Part shown: positions 36,094-46,426 of the stretch, one piece after another
Layout of the letters: each line of letters opens with the position of its first letter
Position numbering within the stretch: the stretch's first letter is position 1
Source: Phycisphaera sp.
GTDB taxonomy: Bacteria > Planctomycetota > Phycisphaerae > Phycisphaerales > UBA1924
Assembly: GCA_025916675.1 (NCBI GenBank)
Contig: CP098402.1
Coordinates: forward strand, 2,351,205 to 2,415,204
Length of the DNA: 64,000 bases
Reading direction: 5' to 3'
The notes under the pieces: model-generated
Told to the model about the DNA's origin: nothing
What the model saw: only the letters and a program-made list of their open reading frames with translations
Database searches by the model: none
Translations under genes and position numbers: made by a program

Positions 36094-37443
36094 GCCCGGA
36101 TCATCGGCCCCCGACGGCCACAAGCAAGCTCCGCCCCCTAAACCACCCCAAGATTGGTCCATCGACGCCGCCCTGGCCTGGCTCAACTCAAGGGTTAACT
36201 TCGAGCGTCAGCCCAACCGCGACCTGGCCGCCCGCGTCCTCAGGCTCGACCGCATGTGCGCCCTCTCGGCCGCCCTGGGCGACCCGCACCTGGCGGTCCC
36301 GGCCATCCACGTGGCCGGCAGCAAGGGCAAGGGCAGCATCACCCGGATGGCCGCCAGCATCCTCAGCTCGGCGGGCCTGCGCACGGGCGCGTTCACCAGC
36401 CCACACCTCATCACGCCCAACGAGCGCATCGCCGTCGACCGCCGCCCGATCGGCGACACCGACCTTGGCGCCGCGCTCTGGCGTGTGTCCCAGGCCGAAG
36501 CCAACCTGCCACAGGACGTCATCGACCGCTTCGGCTCGCCCACATACTTCGAGGCCATCACCGCCGCCACCTTCGACCACTTCGCCCAAGCCCGCTGTGA
36601 CGCCGCCGTGTTTGAGGTCGGCCTGGGCGGCCGCCTCGACTCGACCAACATCGTGCAACCGGCCGCCTGCGTGCTCGCGTCGATCGAGCTCGAGCACACC
36701 GACATCCTGGGCGACACATTGGCCGCGATCGCGCACGAGAAGGCGGGCATCCTCAAGCCGGGGGTGCCGGCCATCTGCGTACCCCAGCCCACCGAAGTGC
36801 TGGACACCTTCCGAGACCAAGCGGCCCAAGCCGGCGCTCCGCTCCTCGTGCTGGGCCAAGACGTGCCGTTCACCCAACGCCTGGACGCGGGCCACGCCAT
36901 TGTCGGCGTGACCGCCAACAACCGACGCTATACCGATGTCCGCAGCCCCCTGCCCGGTGCCCACCAGGCCGCCAACACCGCAGCCGCCGTCGCCGCATGC
37001 GCCGTGCTGCTGGGCGAAAATCTCACCGACGCCGCCATCGCCGAGGGCCTCCAACGCACGCCCCGCGACGGCCGCATGGAGACCATCGCAACTAATCCGA
37101 CCGTCATCATCGACGGCGCCCACACACCCGCGTCCCTACGCGCCACCCTCGCTGCCCTACCCGCGCACGACGGCCCCCTCGTCATCCTCTTCGGCTGCGC
37201 ACGAGACAAAGACGCCGCCGGCATGCTCGACCAATTGGCCGAGACCAACGCCAGCGTCGTCTTCACCCAGGCCGGCCCACGCTCGCGCCCGGCCGATGAA
37301 CTCGCGTCGATTTACAAGCCCGAGTGCGAGTCACTGGCCGACCCCGCCAATGCCCTGGAGCACGCACGCGCAACGGCTGGCCCGACGGGTCTCGTACTCG
37401 CCTGCGGCTCGTTCATGCTGGCCGGAGCCACCAAGGCGATGGT

Positions 37444-37447
<4 letters not shown>
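36092..37447 (+). CDS. folC: Folylpolyglutamate / dihydrofolate synthase
   Basis: FolC adds glutamate to folate (and often makes dihydrofolate from dihydropteroate). The 451-residue protein has the Mur-ligase-like P-loop [18 protein letters not shown], the LGGRLDSTN motif, [21 protein letters not shown], and [19 protein letters not shown], where the Asp/His pair is conserved. About the first 40 residues are a Pro/Ser-rich leader. The start ATG at 36092 shares its CATG with the divergent LOG gene, and the end at 37447 shares a CTAG with the convergent asnS. Confidence 0.93.
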
Positions 37448-38841
<1,394 letters not shown>

Positions 38842-38906
38842 CGCCGCCGTCCTTTCACGTCCCGCCGCCACGAAACGCCAGCGGGGCGGGCATGGTACGC
38901 TTACGC

Positions 38907-39518
38907 ATGATCGAACCACGCAAGACCGTTGTCCTGTGCCTTGGTATCGCCGGGCTGATTGCTACCGGCGGCTGCGCCTGCCAACGGTGCGCCACCACCG
39001 AAGAACCGGCCGCCACGCCCGACAGCATGGCCGCCGCCGAGCCCGAGCCCATCGAGGTCCACCAGTGGGACCGCTGGCGCATCGCCGGCCAGCCCATGCC
39101 GGGCGACTACGAGCGGCAAGCCCGGGCAGGCACCACGCTGGTGGTCAACCTCCGCACCCAGCCCGAGGTCGATCGCCTCGAATTCGACCCGCGCGAAGAG
39201 GTCGAGAGCCGCGGCATGGCCTACGTCGCGATCCCGATGGGCGGCGACAACGGATACACGCCCGACCAACTCGATGCGTTTACCAATGCCATCGATGGCG
39301 TCGAGGGGCCGATCATGATCCACTGCGCTTCGGGTGGCCGCGCCCGCATGTTGTGGGCCGCCTACTTCGTCGAGGAAGAAGGCATCCCCCTCAACGAGGC
39401 GATGCTCCGGATGGAAGAGGTCGGCGGCCGACCAGCCGTGATGGAACGCTTGCTCGGGCATCGCCTCCACTACACGCTGGGAGAGCCCCTGCCCGAGCCG
39501 GAAGCCGACCAGCCGTGA
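38907..39518 (+). CDS. DUF442/Blh-like phosphatase-type lipoprotein
   Basis: The 203-residue protein has a lipoprotein-type N-terminus ([10 protein letters not shown] then LIATGGCAC with the probable acyl Cys23, although the lipobox is not canonical). The rest matches DUF442/Blh-type domains: [21 protein letters not shown], then the phosphate-loop-like [16 protein letters not shown]. The CxxGxR signature (C-A-S-G-G-R) is of the short CX4R type found in this family, not the CX5R of classical tyrosine phosphatases. An earlier ATG at 38892 is possible. Role unknown; a two-gene unit with the downstream [2Fe-2S] protein is likely. Confidence 0.78.
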   Translation: MIEPRKTVVLCLGIAGLIATGGCACQRCATTEEPAATPDSMAAAEPEPIEVHQWDRWRIAGQPMPGDYERQARAGTTLVVNLRTQPEVDRLEFDPREEVESRGMAYVAIPMGGDNGYTPDQLDAFTNAIDGVEGPIMIHCASGGRARMLWAAYFVEEEGIPLNEAMLRMEEVGGRPAVMERLLGHRLHYTLGEPLPEPEADQP

Positions 39519-39811
39519 TGGGCCCAGACGACAACGTCTGCTTGTGCTTCCACGTCCCACTGGGCAAGATCCGGGCCTACGTCAAGCGAGAAGACCCGCC
39601 CGTGGCCTCGCTTATCAGCGAGTGCCTCGGGGCCGGCACCGGCTGCGGCTGGTGCGTCCCGGTGCTCAAACAGCTCCACCGCCAACACCAGGCCGGCGAG
39701 CCGATGGAAGTACGGGTTGACCCAGAGATCTACGCCGGCGGCCGCCGATCCTACCAGAAGACCGGGGAAAGGCCGGATGAGACCGCATCCGATGGCGGAG
39801 AGTCGTCGTAG
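39518..39811 (+). CDS. BFD-like [2Fe-2S]-binding protein
   Basis: A 97-residue protein whose ATG overlaps the previous stop in TGATG. The Cys pattern CLCF, then GAGTGCGWCVPVL, matches the BFD-like [2Fe-2S] domain of bacterioferritin-associated ferredoxin and of nitrite reductase large subunits, with the four Cys ligands C8, C10, C43 and C46 in the usual spacing. The C-terminal 45 residues look disordered. BFD helps release iron from bacterioferritin, but no ferritin gene is nearby. It is therefore called only as a domain type. Confidence 0.82.
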   Translation: MGPDDNVCLCFHVPLGKIRAYVKREDPPVASLISECLGAGTGCGWCVPVLKQLHRQHQAGEPMEVRVDPEIYAGGRRSYQKTGERPDETASDGGESS

Positions 39812-39835
39812 AACATTCCTGAAGGCATAGGAGCG

Positions 39836-39875
39836 CAAAAAAGGCGACCCGACTCCACGAGACGCCGGGTCGCCT
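39836..39875 (-). terminator. Rho-independent terminator, minus strand (distal)
   Basis: On the minus strand a 10-bp stem (AGGCGACCCG and CGGGTCGCCT; plus-strand arms at 39842-39851 and 39866-39875) is followed by a run of T residues (plus-strand A-run at 39836-39842). It faces the minus-strand gene ending at 40063, about 190 bases downstream of it. Confidence 0.7.
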
Positions 39876-39969
39876 GTTGCGAGGAATGCATCCCGGAACT
39901 TTGCCCGGAACGAGTGCAGACTAACCGAAACCACGGGGTCTTGTAAAGGCCTTTTTGCTCATTCCATAC

Positions 39970-40006
39970 AAAAAACTCACCCAACACCCGATTGAGGTGG
40001 GGTGAG
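39970..40006 (-). terminator. Rho-independent terminator, minus strand (proximal)
   Basis: On the minus strand the hairpin CTCACCC with GGGTGAG (plus-strand arms 39976-39982 and 40000-40006) runs into a TTTTTT tract (plus-strand A-run at 39970-39975). It lies 57 bases downstream of the 40063 gene end, so it is the first of two tandem minus-strand terminators. Confidence 0.75.
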
Positions 40007-40062
40007 CCTGTGTTTTCGCGCAAATCTTGCCGCTGCAAGGCGACAATAATAAGTAAAATCCC

Positions 40063-41001
40063 TTATTCTTCGATTGTCCGAAGCCCCATACCGATCTCGA
40101 CCAGCCGCTCCTTCACCTCCGTAAGTGAAGTGGCGCCGAAGTTCTTCACACCCATCAGCTCGGCCTCGGTGTGGCTCACCAGGTCGCCCAGGCTCTGGAT
40201 GTTCAGCAATTGCAGCGCCCGGCGGGCACGCACGCTGAGGGCCAGATCCGTCACGGGCTTGTTCAGCATGGCCTCCTGGCTGGTGCCGCGGAAGCGGTCG
40301 AGGGCGGTCCGGCGGCCCGAGCGGTGGCCATCGTCGACGCCCTGGCCCAGGGCCATGTTCTTGCCAGACAGCATCTTCTTGATCTCGTCGAGGCTCGAGT
40401 CCCCGAAGTTCTTGTAGCTCATCAGCTCGGCCTCGGTCGTCCGCAGCAGGTCGCCCAGCGTGCGGATGTTCATCCGCTTCAGGGCCGTCCGCGTGCGCAC
40501 CGACAGATCGAAGTCGGTGACCGCCATCTCCATCTCCTGGCGACGCTTGATGTGGTCGCTCTCGGAGTCCTCGATGGTGCCCTCGTCGCGGCTGGCCACC
40601 ACGTCCTTCATGTAAAGCCGGGCCCGGGGGTGGTTCGGGTCGGTATCGAGCACCTGCCGCAGGCACCGCTCGGCCCGGTTGTACTCCTGGCGGTCCTCGT
40701 ACAGCACGGCCAGGTTCAGCAGGGCGTTCACCGGAGCGGGCGTCTTGTCGCACAGCCGCTCGTAGAGACTGATAGCCTCGTCCTCCTCGCCGGCCAGGTC
40801 GAGGTGGTAGGCAAGCTGGAAGGCCGCCTCGTCGTGCCCCGCGTCGGCCTGCACGGCCTTTCGGAGCGTGCCGATGGCATCCAGCCGATCGCCCGCGGCG
40901 GCCTGCTCGCGGGCCTCCCCGAGCAGCCGGCCGGCCAGGGCCGAGTCTCCACCAGAACCAATGACCATATCGAGCGCACTAGGGGACGAGCTGGAACTCA
41001 A
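40063..41001 (-). CDS. TPR protein with two RNA polymerase alpha-CTD-like domains
   Basis: The 312-residue protein starts at a TTG at 41001, chosen because a perfect GGAGGT lies six bases upstream; the first ATG (40968) has no such site. Residues 1-25 are a Ser-rich leader. Residues about 25-130 are three to four TPR helices pairs. Residues 161-215 and 249-306 are two copies of an alpha-CTD-like domain: VTDFDLSVRTRTALKRMNIRTLGDLL and VTDLALSVRARRALQLLNIQSLGDLV, then AELMxxKNFGxxSLxEIK. The Arg equivalent to E. coli alpha R265 is kept in both copies; N268 and K298 equivalents differ. It likely binds DNA or other transcription proteins; tandem minus-strand terminators follow. Confidence 0.88.
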   Translation of the reverse strand: MSSSSSPSALDMVIGSGGDSALAGRLLGEAREQAAAGDRLDAIGTLRKAVQADAGHDEAAFQLAYHLDLAGEEDEAISLYERLCDKTPAPVNALLNLAVLYEDRQEYNRAERCLRQVLDTDPNHPRARLYMKDVVASRDEGTIEDSESDHIKRRQEMEMAVTDFDLSVRTRTALKRMNIRTLGDLLRTTEAELMSYKNFGDSSLDEIKKMLSGKNMALGQGVDDGHRSGRRTALDRFRGTSQEAMLNKPVTDLALSVRARRALQLLNIQSLGDLVSHTEAELMGVKNFGATSLTEVKERLVEIGMGLRTIEE

Positions 41002-41125
41002 GGCGAGACCTCCGGGCTTTGGCAAATCGAGGGGATTGCGGGATCACGATTCTAGGCCGAGGTGACTCCCGCCGGGTAATGGACCCTATTCCCGACCGCT
41101 CCCGGCGGACGAAGCCCAAGTGCCC

Positions 41126-41154
41126 TTGACTTGCGACCCGATATCGGTCATAGT
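41126..41154 (+). promoter_or_regulatory. Candidate sigma-70-type promoter
   Basis: TTGACT at 41126-41131 and CATAGT at 41149-41154 are separated by exactly 17 bases. Transcription would begin near 41161, just before the gene at 41187, whose GGAGGG site lies in between. Confidence 0.55.
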
Positions 41155-41186
41155 GCCCATATGAGCAATGCGGAGGGCACATCGGC

Positions 41187-41918
41187 ATGATCCCACACCG
41201 CCGCCGCATTGGCACCATGGCACTGGGCATACTCGCTATCGCGGATCTCGCGACCGGCCAGGACTTTGAGGCTAGCTACATCCTCGACGTTCTCCGGCAC
41301 CCAGATGCGGCAGATCCCATCGCTATCGTGCGAATCAACTCATGGACCGGCATCGGCTGCTCGGAGGGCGAACCGCTCGTGTACGGCGGTTGGTTCGAGA
41401 TGCAGTTGAGCCATCCCGTGGTCGACTACGCGTCGGCGATAATCGTGGATTGTGCACTGCCGTCTTTCGGTTTTAATGACGCGTGCGATTCGGGTGGACC
41501 GGCACGAGCATACGGTGTTCGCATCGTAGATTTCGCGTACATCCAAGGCGGCGGCGGCATCTTCCTATTCGACAACCCGCTCCACATCATGGACGTGCAG
41601 ATCACGATCGATGATCTCACGCCACGAAACCTCGAGCTCGAAACCATCTCGCTGCGTCACGTTTCGGGCTGTCTCGGCGGCAGCGGTGGCGTGTTTGCCG
41701 AATCTCCGGCTGTGACGAAAGGCTCAACCATCATCCGCGTCAACGGCGGCTGCCCCGCCGACTTCGACGGCGACGGCTCGCTCTCCATCTTCGACTTCCT
41801 CGCCTTCCAGAACGCCTTCGCCGCCGGCGACCTCGCGGCCGACCTCGACGGCGACGGCGTGCTCACGCTGTTCGACTTCCTGGCCTTCCAGAACGAGTTC
41901 GACGCGGGGTGTGAGTAG
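41187..41918 (+). CDS. Secreted protein with dockerin-like tail
   Basis: The 243-residue protein has an N-terminal signal (RRRIGTMALGILAIADLATGQ). The middle part (residues 25-185) is beta-rich, with two Cys (C57, C90 region) but no motif I recognise. The C-terminal 53 residues begin CPADFDGDG, contain FDFLAFQNAF and FDFLAFQNEFDAGC, and match the tails of the proteins at 7535, 11870 and 49851. At DNA level this tail is nearly identical to that of 49851. The start at 41187 follows GGAGGGCACATCG. Export is likely; function unknown. Confidence 0.8.
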   Translation: MIPHRRRIGTMALGILAIADLATGQDFEASYILDVLRHPDAADPIAIVRINSWTGIGCSEGEPLVYGGWFEMQLSHPVVDYASAIIVDCALPSFGFNDACDSGGPARAYGVRIVDFAYIQGGGGIFLFDNPLHIMDVQITIDDLTPRNLELETISLRHVSGCLGGSGGVFAESPAVTKGSTIIRVNGGCPADFDGDGSLSIFDFLAFQNAFAAGDLAADLDGDGVLTLFDFLAFQNEFDAGCE

Positions 41919-41924
41919 GAAGAA

Positions 41925-41959
41925 GGCATCGGGCACTGGGCATCAGGCATCAGGCATCA
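41925..41959 (+). repeat. Heptanucleotide tandem repeat, five units
   Basis: Five consecutive 7-mers: GGCATCG, GGCACTG and three copies of GGCATCA, starting seven bases after the stop of the upstream gene. The pattern is like the short tandemly repeated repetitive (STRR) sequences of cyanobacteria. An inverted relative lies at 42011-42038. Confidence 0.75.
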
Positions 41960-41960
41960 G

Positions 41961-41991
41961 GGGGAGAGCGGTTGGGCGCTCTCCCCTTTTT
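41961..41991 (+). terminator. Rho-independent terminator
   Basis: A 10-bp stem (GGGGAGAGCG at 41961-41970 with CGCTCTCCCC at 41977-41986), a 6-base loop and a TTTTT run follow the dockerin-tail gene. It is flanked by the heptanucleotide repeats on both sides. Confidence 0.85.
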
Positions 41992-42010
41992 CGTGGCCTC
42001 TTCTCTTCCC

Positions 42011-42038
42011 TGATGCCTGGTGCCGGATCCCTGATGCC
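42011..42038 (-). repeat. Heptanucleotide tandem repeat, inverted copy, four units
   Basis: Read on the minus strand the units are GGCATCA, GGGATCC, GGCACCA and GGCATCA, the same 7-mer family as at 41925-41959 in opposite orientation. The two arrays flank the terminator and end 11 bases before the MATE gene stop. Confidence 0.7.
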
Positions 42039-42049
42039 TTCCCCGCCCC

Positions 42050-43468
42050 TCACACCTCGATCTCGTCCCCCGACAGCTTCATCCGCTTCCACGCCCCCAG
42101 CTTGAAGCGCACCAGCAACGCCACGCCCAGCACCACGATGTAGGCCGAGGCGAAGATCCAGGGGCCAACGGCACCCCACTCGGGCTTCACCGCGACAGCT
42201 AAGTGCCCCCCGCCGACGATGAGCAGCCACGACAGCACGATCGTCAGCACGCTGGGCACCAGCGTGTCGCCCGCCCCGCGCAGGGCGCCGGTCATCGTCA
42301 CCGCCACGGCGTCGAACGTCTGGAACACCGCCGCGGCGATCAGGATCATCGAGCCCACGCGCACGAGTTCGGCGGCGCTCTCGGCGTCCATGTCCTCGGT
42401 CACGAACAGGCCCATGAGCTGCTCGCGGAACACGATGAAGCACGTGGCGCAGGTGCCCATGTACGCGATGCCCAGGCCCATGCCAAGCCAGGCCCGCTTC
42501 TCGGCCAGGTCGAGCCGGCCCATGCCGATGAGCCGGCCGACGATGGCGGTGATGGCGATCGACAGCCCCACCGTGGGCATGAACGACAGGCTCATGTACC
42601 GCAGCGCGACCCAGCCTGCGGCCTGCTGGGCCTCGCCAAAGCGGCCGCCGAGCCCCACCATGAGGTAGCCGAAGCAGACCATCTCGTTGACCATCATGAG
42701 GCCCGCGGGCGTGCCGACGCGCAGGATCTCCTTGATGGGCTTGGAGGCCGGCTTCCACGCGGTGCGGGTGTCGAAGTTCTTCGCCCAGTGCGGCATCAGG
42801 AACATGGCCGCGGGGATGAGCATCTCGACCGCGCTGCCGATGACCGTGCCCAGGGCCGCGCCCATCAATCCAAGCTCGGGGAAGCCCAGCAACCCAAAGA
42901 TCAGCACAAAATTCGCCAGCACGTTCACGACGTTGCCCAGCAGGGCCGCGGCCATCGGCACCAGCGGCTTGTGCATACCAAAGAAGTACTGGGCGACGGT
43001 CCGCGCGCCCATCGTCAGGATCGCGCCGTAGATCAGGATGTTGGCGTAGCCCGTTTCCAGATCAACCAATTCGGGCGAGTGTCCCATCTTTGCGAAGACC
43101 GGGGGGAGCGCGAACACCATCGGTAGCAGCACTACCGCCGTCGCCAGCGCGATCCACCACTGCGCCCAAACATACTGCGCACCCTTGCGCGGCGAGCCCG
43201 CGCCCAGGTTCTGCGAGACGAAGCTCGACACCACGCCCGACATGCCGAAGATCAGCGAGAGCGGGATCCACACGGCCATGCCGCCGTTGCCCTGGGCCGA
43301 GACGTATACCGGGTCGTCGCCCCACTGGGTCACCATCTGCATGTCGACGAACTGCATCGCCGAGTAGCTGACCATCTGCACGATGCTGGGCGCGGCGATG
43401 AACAGCATGTCCAGCAGCGGGTGCCGGAGCAGCAGGCGTTGTTCTTCTGGAGCGCCGGGGAGGGTCAT
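42050..43468 (-). CDS. MATE-family efflux transporter
   Basis: The 472-residue protein has about twelve hydrophobic segments in two similar halves, a typical MATE layout (NorM type). Recognisable features are the N-terminal MLFIAAPSIVQMVSYSAMQFVDMQMV segment and the paired GAxLGTVIGS and ATxxSxxxGAGDTLVPS regions. MATE proteins export cationic drugs and metabolites using Na+ or H+. No regulator is adjacent. It sits upstream of pdxA on the same strand with a 31-base gap, but the two are not obviously related. Confidence 0.88.
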   Translation of the reverse strand: MTLPGAPEEQRLLLRHPLLDMLFIAAPSIVQMVSYSAMQFVDMQMVTQWGDDPVYVSAQGNGGMAVWIPLSLIFGMSGVVSSFVSQNLGAGSPRKGAQYVWAQWWIALATAVVLLPMVFALPPVFAKMGHSPELVDLETGYANILIYGAILTMGARTVAQYFFGMHKPLVPMAAALLGNVVNVLANFVLIFGLLGFPELGLMGAALGTVIGSAVEMLIPAAMFLMPHWAKNFDTRTAWKPASKPIKEILRVGTPAGLMMVNEMVCFGYLMVGLGGRFGEAQQAAGWVALRYMSLSFMPTVGLSIAITAIVGRLIGMGRLDLAEKRAWLGMGLGIAYMGTCATCFIVFREQLMGLFVTEDMDAESAAELVRVGSMILIAAAVFQTFDAVAVTMTGALRGAGDTLVPSVLTIVLSWLLIVGGGHLAVAVKPEWGAVGPWIFASAYIVVLGVALLVRFKLGAWKRMKLSGDEIEV

Positions 43469-43499
43469 GGGAGGGCTTCCACGACACTCGCGAGCGCCG

Positions 43500-44516
43500 C
43501 TACGTGGGGGAGGTCGAACGTGCGGCGGCGAGCCGTGCGGCCAGCGCCAGGGCGGCGGCCATCGATCCCGCGTCGGCCACGCCCCGCCCGGCGATGCCGA
43601 AGGCGGTCCCGTGGTCGGGGCTGGTCCGGGGCACGCCGAGCCCCAAGGTTATGTTCACCGCGCTGTCGAAGGCGACCAATTTCAGCGGTGCCAGGGCCTG
43701 ATCGTGGAACATCGCCACCACGATGTCGAATTTCCCGGCGGGCCGGCGGGCGTCGCGGAAGACCGTGTCGCCCGGCAAGGGCCCCGCAACGTCAATACCG
43801 CTTGCCCGGGCCGCTTCGACAGCGGGCGCGATGATCGCGTCGTCCTCGGTACCCAGAGCCCCGCCCTCGCCCGCGTGTGGGTTCACCCCCGCAACAGCAA
43901 CCCTGGGATCCTCGATGCCCAGATCGCGGCACAGCCCGGCGGCCAGTTCGATGACCTCGCCCACGCGCTCGGTCGTGATGGCCGAGGCCACCTCCCGTAG
44001 CGGGATGTGGGCCGTCACCAGCGCCACGAGCAGGTTCGGGCTCACGAACGCCATCGCGTGGCGGCCGGCCTCCAGCCGCTCGGCCAGCAGTTCTGTGTGG
44101 CCCAGGTGCCGCCCGTGCCCCGCCGCCACCCAGGCCGCCTTGCTGATGGGGCCGGTGCAGATGGCGTGGGCCTTCGCCGGGTGGCCCTCGGGCAGCCTGG
44201 TCGCGTCGATGGCGTGCAGCACCTGGGCGTGGCTGACGGCCCCACCTCGGGGCGTCGAGTCGTGATCGAACGGCTGGCCGTCGTCGTCACCGAGCTGGCA
44301 CACGACCACGGGCTCGCTCTGGTCAATGTCCGCCAATTCGTGGACCACGGGCCACTCGTGCCGACCGAGCGCCCGCGATGGGCCGTAGATGACGACCCGC
44401 GCCCCCTCGGCCGCCCCACCTCGCACGGCCGCGCACAGCACCTCGGGCCCGATGCCGCCGGGGTCGCCCATCGAAACGGCGATGCATGGGAGGTTGGCGG
44501 GATCGCTGGTGGTCAC
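43500..44516 (-). CDS. pdxA: 4-hydroxythreonine-4-phosphate dehydrogenase
   Basis: PdxA oxidises 4-phosphohydroxy-threonine in pyridoxal phosphate synthesis. The 338-residue protein has SMGDPGGIGPEVL near the N-terminus, HLGHTELLAERL with the metal-binding His, TAHIPLREV and FHDQALAPLKLVAFD with further ligand His. A GTG at 44516 is preferred to an upstream TTG, which would add 18 residues not expected in the family. It is read after the gene at 42050 would end, i.e. upstream of the MATE gene. Confidence 0.9.
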   Translation of the reverse strand: MTTSDPANLPCIAVSMGDPGGIGPEVLCAAVRGGAAEGARVVIYGPSRALGRHEWPVVHELADIDQSEPVVVCQLGDDDGQPFDHDSTPRGGAVSHAQVLHAIDATRLPEGHPAKAHAICTGPISKAAWVAAGHGRHLGHTELLAERLEAGRHAMAFVSPNLLVALVTAHIPLREVASAITTERVGEVIELAAGLCRDLGIEDPRVAVAGVNPHAGEGGALGTEDDAIIAPAVEAARASGIDVAGPLPGDTVFRDARRPAGKFDIVVAMFHDQALAPLKLVAFDSAVNITLGLGVPRTSPDHGTAFGIAGRGVADAGSMAAALALAARLAAARSTSPT

Positions 44517-44617
44517 CGGCGATGGTAGTGACCGACCAACGAGCCCAATCGCCGGGAAACCATGAACCAAAACTCATCCCAAACCCGGGCCAACCGGGCC
44601 GCCGGCTACCATTCTCG

Positions 44618-46357
44618 ATGGATTACACCAAGTTCTCGACCACACCCACCCGCGTCCTGACGCTCTTGGCGATCGCCGGAACCACACTCGTCGGCGGCTG
44701 CGGCAACTCGAACCCGCAAGCGCCCTCGGGCGATTCCTCTACCACGGCCCAGCCCGAGCAGCCCCAAGACGAGCAGCCCGCGGCTGGAACGCCCGATGGG
44801 CAGCCATCCGCTGAGCAGCCCGGTGGCGAGGAGCCCGCGGCCGAATCACCCGGCGAGCCTGCGGACGAAACCCCAGCCCAGCCGGTGGCCTCCGAGGGCT
44901 TCACCGAGCTTGGCATCACCGACACCGTCGTTGGTGAAGGCCAGGCCGTCGAGCCGGGCGCGACCGTGACCGTCCACTACCGGGGCACCTTCCGCGAGTC
45001 GGGCGAAGAGTTCGATTCGAGCTATAGCCGGGGCGAACCCTCGGAGTTCCCCCTCACCGGCGTCATCGCCGGCTTCTCCGAGGGCCTGCTAGGGATGAAA
45101 GTTGGCGGCAAACGCCGCATCGAGATCCCCTGGGCCATGGCCTACGGCGCCCAGGGCCGCCCGCCGGTGATCCCGCCGCGCTCGGACCTTGTCTTCGAGC
45201 TCGAGCTGGTCGACGTGCGCAACCCCCAGCCGCCCGAGAGGCCCGAATTGGCCAGCGAGTTCGCGGGCGAGCCCCAGGATCTTGGCGACGGCCTGGTCGT
45301 GCGCGATATCGAGGTGGGCCAGGGCCAGGAAGAGCTCAAGCCCGGCGCGACCGCCATCGTCCACTACCGGGGTGTGCTGGCCGACACCAGCGAGCAGTTC
45401 GACGCCAGCTACGACCGCGGCGAACCCGCGAAGTTCAAGCTCGATCCCGGCGCGCTCATCGAGGGCTTCTCGCGAGGACTCCTGGGCATGAAGGCCGGCG
45501 GCAAACGCCGCATCGAGATCCCCGCGGCCCTGGGCTATGGCGCGCAGGGCAGCCCACCCAAGATCCCCGGCAACGCCGACCTGGTCTTCGAGGTCGAGGT
45601 CCTGAGCTTCATCAACCAGCGCGAGCTCAGCACCGAGTGGATCAGCGAAGAAACGCGCGACAACGGCCTGGTCGTCCGCATTGTCGAGCAAGGCGACCCC
45701 GACGCCGAGCCCCTGCCCGAGGGGTCGGTCGTCACGCTCCACACGCTGGGCGTGCTCGAGGACGGCACCCGCTTCGATTCGAGCTTCGAGCAGGGCGCCC
45801 CCATCAAGCTCCCCATGGAGTTCACCATCGAGGGCTGGCGCGAGGGCATGGTCGGCATGCTGCCGGGCGAGACACGCCAGATCGTGATACCGCCCGCCTT
45901 GGCTTTCGGCGAGGAGGGCCGGCCGCCCGTCGTGCCGCCCAATGCCACGCTGACCTTCGAGATCGAACTCGTCTCGTGGGAGCCCCCGCGTGAATTCGCA
46001 ACCGAGTTCGCGGGCGAACCCACCGAACTCGAAGAGGGCATCACCATCCGCGACGTCGCCGTCGGCGCGGGCCCCGAGGCGACCGCCGGCCAGCAGGCCT
46101 TCGTCTACATGATGGCCAAGCTGCCCGACGGCGAGGTCGTCGCCAACACGTTCGCCACCGACGACCTGCAGCCGATCCCCCTCGACGGGCAGCCGCCCCT
46201 GCCCGGCCTGCGCAAGGCCATCGTGGGCATGAAGGTCGGCGGCGTGCGCCGTATCGAACTCTCCGCCGAGCAGGGCTTCGGCGAAGCGGGCAACCCGCCC
46301 ATGGTGCCGCCGGGCAGCAGCCTGGTGTTCGAGATCGAACTGGCCGCCGTGCAATAA
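44618..46357 (+). CDS. Lipoprotein with four tandem FKBP domains
   Basis: The 579-residue protein has a lipobox LVGGC with Cys28, then an Asp/Glu/Pro/Gln-rich spacer of about 65 residues. From about residue 95 four FKBP-type peptidyl-prolyl isomerase domains follow, each with VTVHYRG, FDSSYxRGEP, GFSEGLLGMKVGGKRRIEIP and PPxxxLVFEIELV elements. Domains one and two are clear; domain three has VVTLHTLGVLEDG; domain four (AFVYMMAKLPDGEVV) is degraded and lacks key aromatic residues of the active site. The protein is anchored in the envelope and likely folds exported proteins. It is followed by a single-domain FKBP gene. Confidence 0.88.
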   Translation: MDYTKFSTTPTRVLTLLAIAGTTLVGGCGNSNPQAPSGDSSTTAQPEQPQDEQPAAGTPDGQPSAEQPGGEEPAAESPGEPADETPAQPVASEGFTELGITDTVVGEGQAVEPGATVTVHYRGTFRESGEEFDSSYSRGEPSEFPLTGVIAGFSEGLLGMKVGGKRRIEIPWAMAYGAQGRPPVIPPRSDLVFELELVDVRNPQPPERPELASEFAGEPQDLGDGLVVRDIEVGQGQEELKPGATAIVHYRGVLADTSEQFDASYDRGEPAKFKLDPGALIEGFSRGLLGMKAGGKRRIEIPAALGYGAQGSPPKIPGNADLVFEVEVLSFINQRELSTEWISEETRDNGLVVRIVEQGDPDAEPLPEGSVVTLHTLGVLEDGTRFDSSFEQGAPIKLPMEFTIEGWREGMVGMLPGETRQIVIPPALAFGEEGRPPVVPPNATLTFEIELVSWEPPREFATEFAGEPTELEEGITIRDVAVGAGPEATAGQQAFVYMMAKLPDGEVVANTFATDDLQPIPLDGQPPLPGLRKAIVGMKVGGVRRIELSAEQGFGEAGNPPMVPPGSSLVFEIELAAVQ

Positions 46358-46426
46358 GCCCCGCCACCCCCAACACATCGATAACGACCGCCCCGGGAAC
46401 GCCCGGGCAGAAAGGACCCGATTCGA

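Noticed and set aside
39751-40038. A 95-residue minus-strand frame spanning both tandem terminators
   Set aside because: It covers two hairpin terminators and overlaps the BFD-like gene end, so it cannot be a normal gene.
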